DNA of 14,960 nucleotides, taken from assembly GCA_045594065.1 (NCBI GenBank), contig JAZNXU010000031.1, positions 1 to 14,960 of the forward strand. The letters are read 5' to 3'. The notes beneath the pieces are model-generated. The model did not search any database and was not told where the DNA came from. It saw nothing but the letters and a program-made list of their open reading frames with translations. The position numbers and the translations under genes were made by a program. Positions 12,665 through 14,960 of the stretch are shown here, piece by piece. This DNA comes from SIG565 sp045594065. GTDB taxonomy: Bacteria; Bacillota; Clostridia; Oscillospirales; Acutalibacteraceae. The stretch's first letter is position 1. Every line of letters starts with the position of its first letter.

Positions 12665-12703
12665 CAAAAAGAAAAAGCCGCCTTACAGCGACTTTTCTTT
12701 TTG
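12665..12703 (-). terminator. Terminator of the membrane-anchored gene at 12777-13196
   Basis: On the minus strand AAAAAGAAAAGTCGC pairs with GCGGC followed by a long T-rich arm (TTTTTCTTTTTG), with one bulge and one G-T pair. The arm GCGACTTTTC (12688-12697) can also pair perfectly with 12607-12616, giving an alternative fold. The 73 bases between it and the stop codon show nothing recognisable. Confidence 0.65.
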
Positions 12704-12776
12704 GCAGGGGCAGAGCGCTACCCGTCATATCCACAATAGGCTCTAAACCCTGATAAATACTGTAATTGTTTGGATT

Positions 12777-13196
12777 TTATTTTTTTGCAATATACTTTTT
12801 TCTGAGGGAATTTTCTCTATCAATCATAATATCTATAATTTGGTTATATGCTTTATTTGCTTCTTGGATTGACCCATTATCCATATTATAAAAATTTTCG
12901 TGCCTACTACTTTTTAGTATATAAATTTGTTCATCTAACTTAGCATCAGCATAAGGACTATGTTCAATTAAGAAGCCCATTATTTTATCTTGGTCTTCTT
13001 TGTCCAAATCCGAAAAATTAAAAGCTCGTGCTTGATGTATGCTGTCCCACAAAGTATAAAAGGGATAATAAAAGTTGAAGTATTTTTCACGTTTAATTGT
13101 TGTCATATCTTTTGCTTTATATGCTATTGCAGAAGCAAGTAAGGATAGCAGAAAACTTATCACGCAGCATACTACTGTAAAATATCTATCACTCAT
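12777..13196 (-). CDS. Membrane-anchored protein of unknown function (139 aa)
   Basis: 139 aa with one N-terminal hydrophobic helix (about residues 6-25, 'TVVCCVISFLLSLLASAIAY'). A basic stretch and a helical soluble part follow, with 'FYYPFYTLWDSIHQARAFNF', acidic 'DLDKEDQDKIMGFL' and a basic C-terminus 'RKKYIAKK'. The start at 13196 is chosen because GGTGA lies six bases before it; an ATG four codons earlier has no ribosome site. I do not recognise a family. A single anchor and a cytoplasmic or surface helical domain fit a small accessory protein such as an immunity-type protein, but this is a guess from context. It has its own promoter and terminator. Confidence 0.65.
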   Translation of the reverse strand: MSDRYFTVVCCVISFLLSLLASAIAYKAKDMTTIKREKYFNFYYPFYTLWDSIHQARAFNFSDLDKEDQDKIMGFLIEHSPYADAKLDEQIYILKSSRHENFYNMDNGSIQEANKAYNQIIDIMIDRENSLRKKYIAKK

Positions 13197-13220
13197 TAAA
13201 ATCACCATTGTTTTTTCTTA

Positions 13221-13249
13221 ATTATATCATTGATAATTCCAAAAAACAA
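13221..13249 (-). promoter_or_regulatory. Promoter of the membrane-anchored gene
   Basis: On the minus strand, TTGTTT (13244-13249) and TATAAT (13221-13226) are 17 bp apart. The start would be near 13214. Confidence 0.6.
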
Positions 13250-13343
13250 TAGATAAATGTGTTAAAAAGGTAAATAGATATATCTACCGATTAGGAGTAC
13301 GAAACATTGATTTTTGAGTATTCCCGCTATGTAACGAACAAAC

Positions 13344-13378
13344 CCCGATAATCCCTGATATTTACAGGGTTTATCGGG
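13344..13378. terminator. Hairpin terminator downstream of the PolC-like gene
   Basis: A two-part stem: CCCGATAA with TTATCGGG, then after a T-T mismatch CCCTG with CAGGG. It is 88 bases past the stop of the 13466-14083 gene. The better T-tract (ATTTTCTT) is on the plus strand, where no gene precedes it, so it is probably bidirectional. Nothing else is recognisable between 13250 and 13465. Confidence 0.5.
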
Positions 13379-13465
13379 ATTTTCTTGTTATGTAGTCCTT
13401 TTTACTGTTAAGTAATTTTTTTAGTGTTCATTTTCTCTTTTGTAGGCAGATTTGTTGGCAAAGTA

Positions 13466-14083
13466 TTATTTGAAATACAATTTTACTCCTGAGTAATTTC
13501 GATTTTCTTTACCCACTAAATGATTAGCTAAATCAAGAACTTCGTTCCTTTTAGCAATAGGAAATGTTATTTCTATTATAGCATCATTCATAACGTCTGT
13601 TATTTCGATTTGCTTTTGCGGTGTTGGTATCGAACCCCATCCGTCTAATTCGTATTCACAATTCGGGCAAAGTCTTTTTGGCAATTCTTTTCCTGTAGTC
13701 ACATTTTCTGCATTTTCAAAGTCCGAAAAGCCACATTTCCAACAATGATAATGTAGAGGTAGAGTGTAAACATATGTAATCTCCATAAAGCACGCAACCC
13801 ATTTTGTGTCAACATTAACATTTACAGACACTTTTTCATAAATATCATCATAATCAAAAATGCCCATGTCTACAGAAAATCTCATAAGATAGTGTGCGTA
13901 ATAAAAGACCCCTGCAGTTTTTGTTTCTTTTATAAATTCCAATTCCTTTTGTACTTGCTTTAAAAGGTTTTCGGGTACAGTTTCATTATATGAATAATTA
14001 CGCTTCAATGCATTAATAACATACATTTCTAAATACTCGTAAGAACACTCCAACTCACGAATATCTTTTATTCCCTTTTTCAA
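13466..14083 (-). CDS. Stand-alone protein resembling the PolC zinc-ribbon region (205 aa)
   Basis: 205 aa with a Cys4 ribbon C114-x2-C117 ... C139-x2-C142. The surroundings match Gram-positive DNA polymerase III PolC as I remember it. 'EIT.V..LP.HY.C..C..S.F' (101-122) corresponds to the PolC stretch EITEVNPLPPHYVCPNC. 'G..LP...CP.C...L...G..IP' (131-153) corresponds to the second half of that ribbon. The segment before it (about 45-100, 'ELEFIKETKTAGVFYYAHYL') also lines up with PolC residues ahead of the ribbon. However, the polymerase motif SRGSVGSS is replaced by 'SVNVNVDTKW', and no PHP, exonuclease or catalytic aspartates are present. It therefore cannot polymerise DNA. The last 50 residues are not PolC-like. 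The start is TTG at 14083 with a weak ribosome site. The function is unknown. Confidence 0.65.
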   Translation of the reverse strand: MKKGIKDIRELECSYEYLEMYVINALKRNYSYNETVPENLLKQVQKELEFIKETKTAGVFYYAHYLMRFSVDMGIFDYDDIYEKVSVNVNVDTKWVACFMEITYVYTLPLHYHCWKCGFSDFENAENVTTGKELPKRLCPNCEYELDGWGSIPTPQKQIEITDVMNDAIIEITFPIAKRNEVLDLANHLVGKENRNYSGVKLYFK

Positions 14084-14139
14084 ATTTAATCATCTCTTTT
14101 TTTAAATTTTAATATGGTTGCAAACTTTGATATTTTTTA

Positions 14140-14673
14140 CTACCAATATACTGTAAAATTCATTGTGTACCCATAGCTTTTTCTTTCAACACCAAGACCA
14201 AAGCCACTACAAAGTTTATATTTGAATTCTTCAATATCGAAAACAACTCTAAAGCCGTCTGCGACAAGCTCTTTTTGTAGTTGTTCTTTTAGGCAATTCT
14301 TTTCTTCTTTATCAAAAACACAATGAGGCAGATGGTATTCTAAAAATTTCTTTTTTCTTTCAATTCTATCGGATGGAGTATTATCAAAATCATTATATTC
14401 CTCTTGATATTTACGTTCTTTTGTTCGGAATGCCTTTTCTTGATAAATACATCGAAAATAATGATTTTTCTCTATTGGAAAACCATATGCCCGCGAGTTT
14501 TCCGCTTCTTCTAACAAATTTTTCTTCAGTTTATCAATAATAAATTTTGAAAATTCACCTGACATTATGTATTGATGACGGTTTTGGCGTTCAATTTCTT
14601 CTTGGCTTAGAGGAATTTTAGGAGGATTATAAGGCTCTTTTTCCATCTCTTTAAGTTTGTCCACAAATGCCAT
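14140..14673 (-). CDS. Hypothetical protein, 177 aa, family not recognised
   Basis: 177 aa with no signal peptide or membrane segment. The N-terminal 60 residues are helical and highly charged ('SQEEIERQNRHQYIMSGEF', 'IIDKLKKNLLEEAE'). The middle has 'KNHYFRCIYQEKAF' and a Lys/Glu-rich stretch. The end looks like beta strands ('GFRVVFDIEEFKYKL', 'SYGYTMNFTVYW'). AGAGGTGA five bases before the ATG gives a firm start. It is 56 bases upstream of the PolC-like gene on the same strand with no terminator between, so the two are probably co-transcribed. The low GC matches its neighbours and suggests an accessory region. No function can be assigned. Confidence 0.7.
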   Translation of the reverse strand: MAFVDKLKEMEKEPYNPPKIPLSQEEIERQNRHQYIMSGEFSKFIIDKLKKNLLEEAENSRAYGFPIEKNHYFRCIYQEKAFRTKERKYQEEYNDFDNTPSDRIERKKKFLEYHLPHCVFDKEEKNCLKEQLQKELVADGFRVVFDIEEFKYKLCSGFGLGVERKSYGYTMNFTVYW

Positions 14674-14691
14674 TTTGTCACCTCTTTCTAA

Positions 14692-14736
14692 TTATTCGCC
14701 AAAGCATTTCTTATTAAGTTCAAGCAAATAAATCAT
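14692..14736 (-). CDS. Mini-ORF of 14 codons overlapping the previous mini-ORF
   Basis: The ATG overlaps the TGA of the 27-codon ORF (AATGA at 14733-14737). It encodes a peptide ending 'LLELNKKCFGE'. Its stop is 18 bases before the start of the 177-aa gene. It may be a coupled leader peptide or the out-of-frame end of a decayed longer gene. Confidence 0.25.
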   Translation of the reverse strand: MIYLLELNKKCFGE

Positions 14737-14816
14737 TTTTTGCTTTTTAATTTAGAAATCACTGCAATATTAAGAATCAACCTAAATATTGCTTTAATAA
14801 CTGTAAATAAACTCAT
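14733..14816 (-). CDS. Mini-ORF of 27 codons, hydrophobic and basic
   Basis: It begins 'MSLFTVIKAIFRLILNIAV' and ends in a basic 'KLKSKK'. This would be an amphipathic or membrane-associated peptide. No good ribosome site precedes it, but it starts five bases after the stop of the upstream gene, so re-initiation is possible. It and the next mini-ORF together fill the gap of about 150 bases here. Confidence 0.3.
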   Translation of the reverse strand: MSLFTVIKAIFRLILNIAVISKLKSKK

Positions 14817-14821
14817 ACTAA

Positions 14822-14960
14822 TTATTCTTGTATGTAAATATCATCCTTATTAACTTTTAAAGCCTCGGATAATATTGCTTGAATGTCTGTTGCCTTTCCA
14901 TAGGCTTTACCATCAACAAATCTTTGCTCATTAAATATGACAGTATCATTTTGGTCCATA
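14822..14960 (-). CDS. Unknown protein, cut by the window edge
   Basis: An open frame of 45 codons runs from the right edge to TAA at 14822-14824, containing 'TVIFNEQRFVDGKAYGKATD' and ending 'VNKDDIYIQE'. An ATG sits at 14959 but nothing upstream can be seen, so it may be internal. The tail is acidic and mixed alpha/beta. It is probably the C-terminal part of a larger protein in the same minus-strand series. The family is not recognised. Confidence 0.45.
   Translation of the reverse strand, partial: MDQNDTVIFNEQRFVDGKAYGKATDIQAILSEALKVNKDDIYIQE

Overview
The window looks like a stretch of a gut-type Clostridia chromosome (Oscillospiraceae/Ruminococcaceae-like). Support: AT-rich low-GC Gram-positive codon use, strong AGGAGG-type ribosome sites, consensus sigma-A promoters, a lipoprotein-type cell-wall hydrolase with SH3b repeats, YitT and SstT transporters, and genes typical of anaerobic Firmicutes. 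The species cannot be named from sequence alone.

Layout. 1-150: C-terminal end of a Gfo/Idh/MocA oxidoreductase, GC-richer than the rest, and its terminator. About 150-862: an apparently complete IS200-type element (hairpin ends, Y1 transposase, self-protecting leader). 863-1471: a tRNA locus on the minus strand (tRNA-Leu(CAA), tRNA-Gly(CCC)) with its promoter and terminator. It is surrounded by rearranged tRNA pieces: a duplicated 5' end of the Leu gene flanking a GC-rich hairpin-rich segment, and two 36-bp inverted junctions of tRNA 3' ends. 1567-2398: an Xre-type repressor divergent from a 37-aa membrane peptide and a DUF4190-like membrane protein, with two near-identical operators over the promoter. 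2423-4858: an Lgt-like diacylglyceryl transferase followed by a GH25/SH3b lipoprotein that carries the lipobox such an enzyme would use.

4908-8149 (minus strand): PlsC-like acyltransferase, a helical-bundle protein, an SPFH/prohibitin-like membrane protein and a LysR regulator. The LysR gene is divergent from a YitT-family membrane protein (8323-9171), with a LysR-type palindrome centred near -65 of the yitT-like promoter. 9203-12463 (minus strand): an apparent operon driven by a perfect TTGACA-17-TATAAT promoter: a stand-alone FakA-like domain, a DUF2156 (LPG-synthase-like) protein, a GNAT acetyltransferase overlapping it by ATGA, and an SstT-type Na+/serine symporter.

12540-14960: an AT-rich accessory stretch of poorly recognisable genes, all on the minus strand. 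It has a TATC-rich inverted repeat and terminator at its left edge. The most unusual gene in the window is here: a 205-aa protein that resembles the Cys4 zinc-ribbon region of Gram-positive replicative DNA polymerase PolC, standing alone and lacking the polymerase motif that precedes the ribbon. Its neighbours are a 177-aa protein of unknown family, a membrane-anchored protein, two overlapping mini-ORFs and a gene cut by the window edge.
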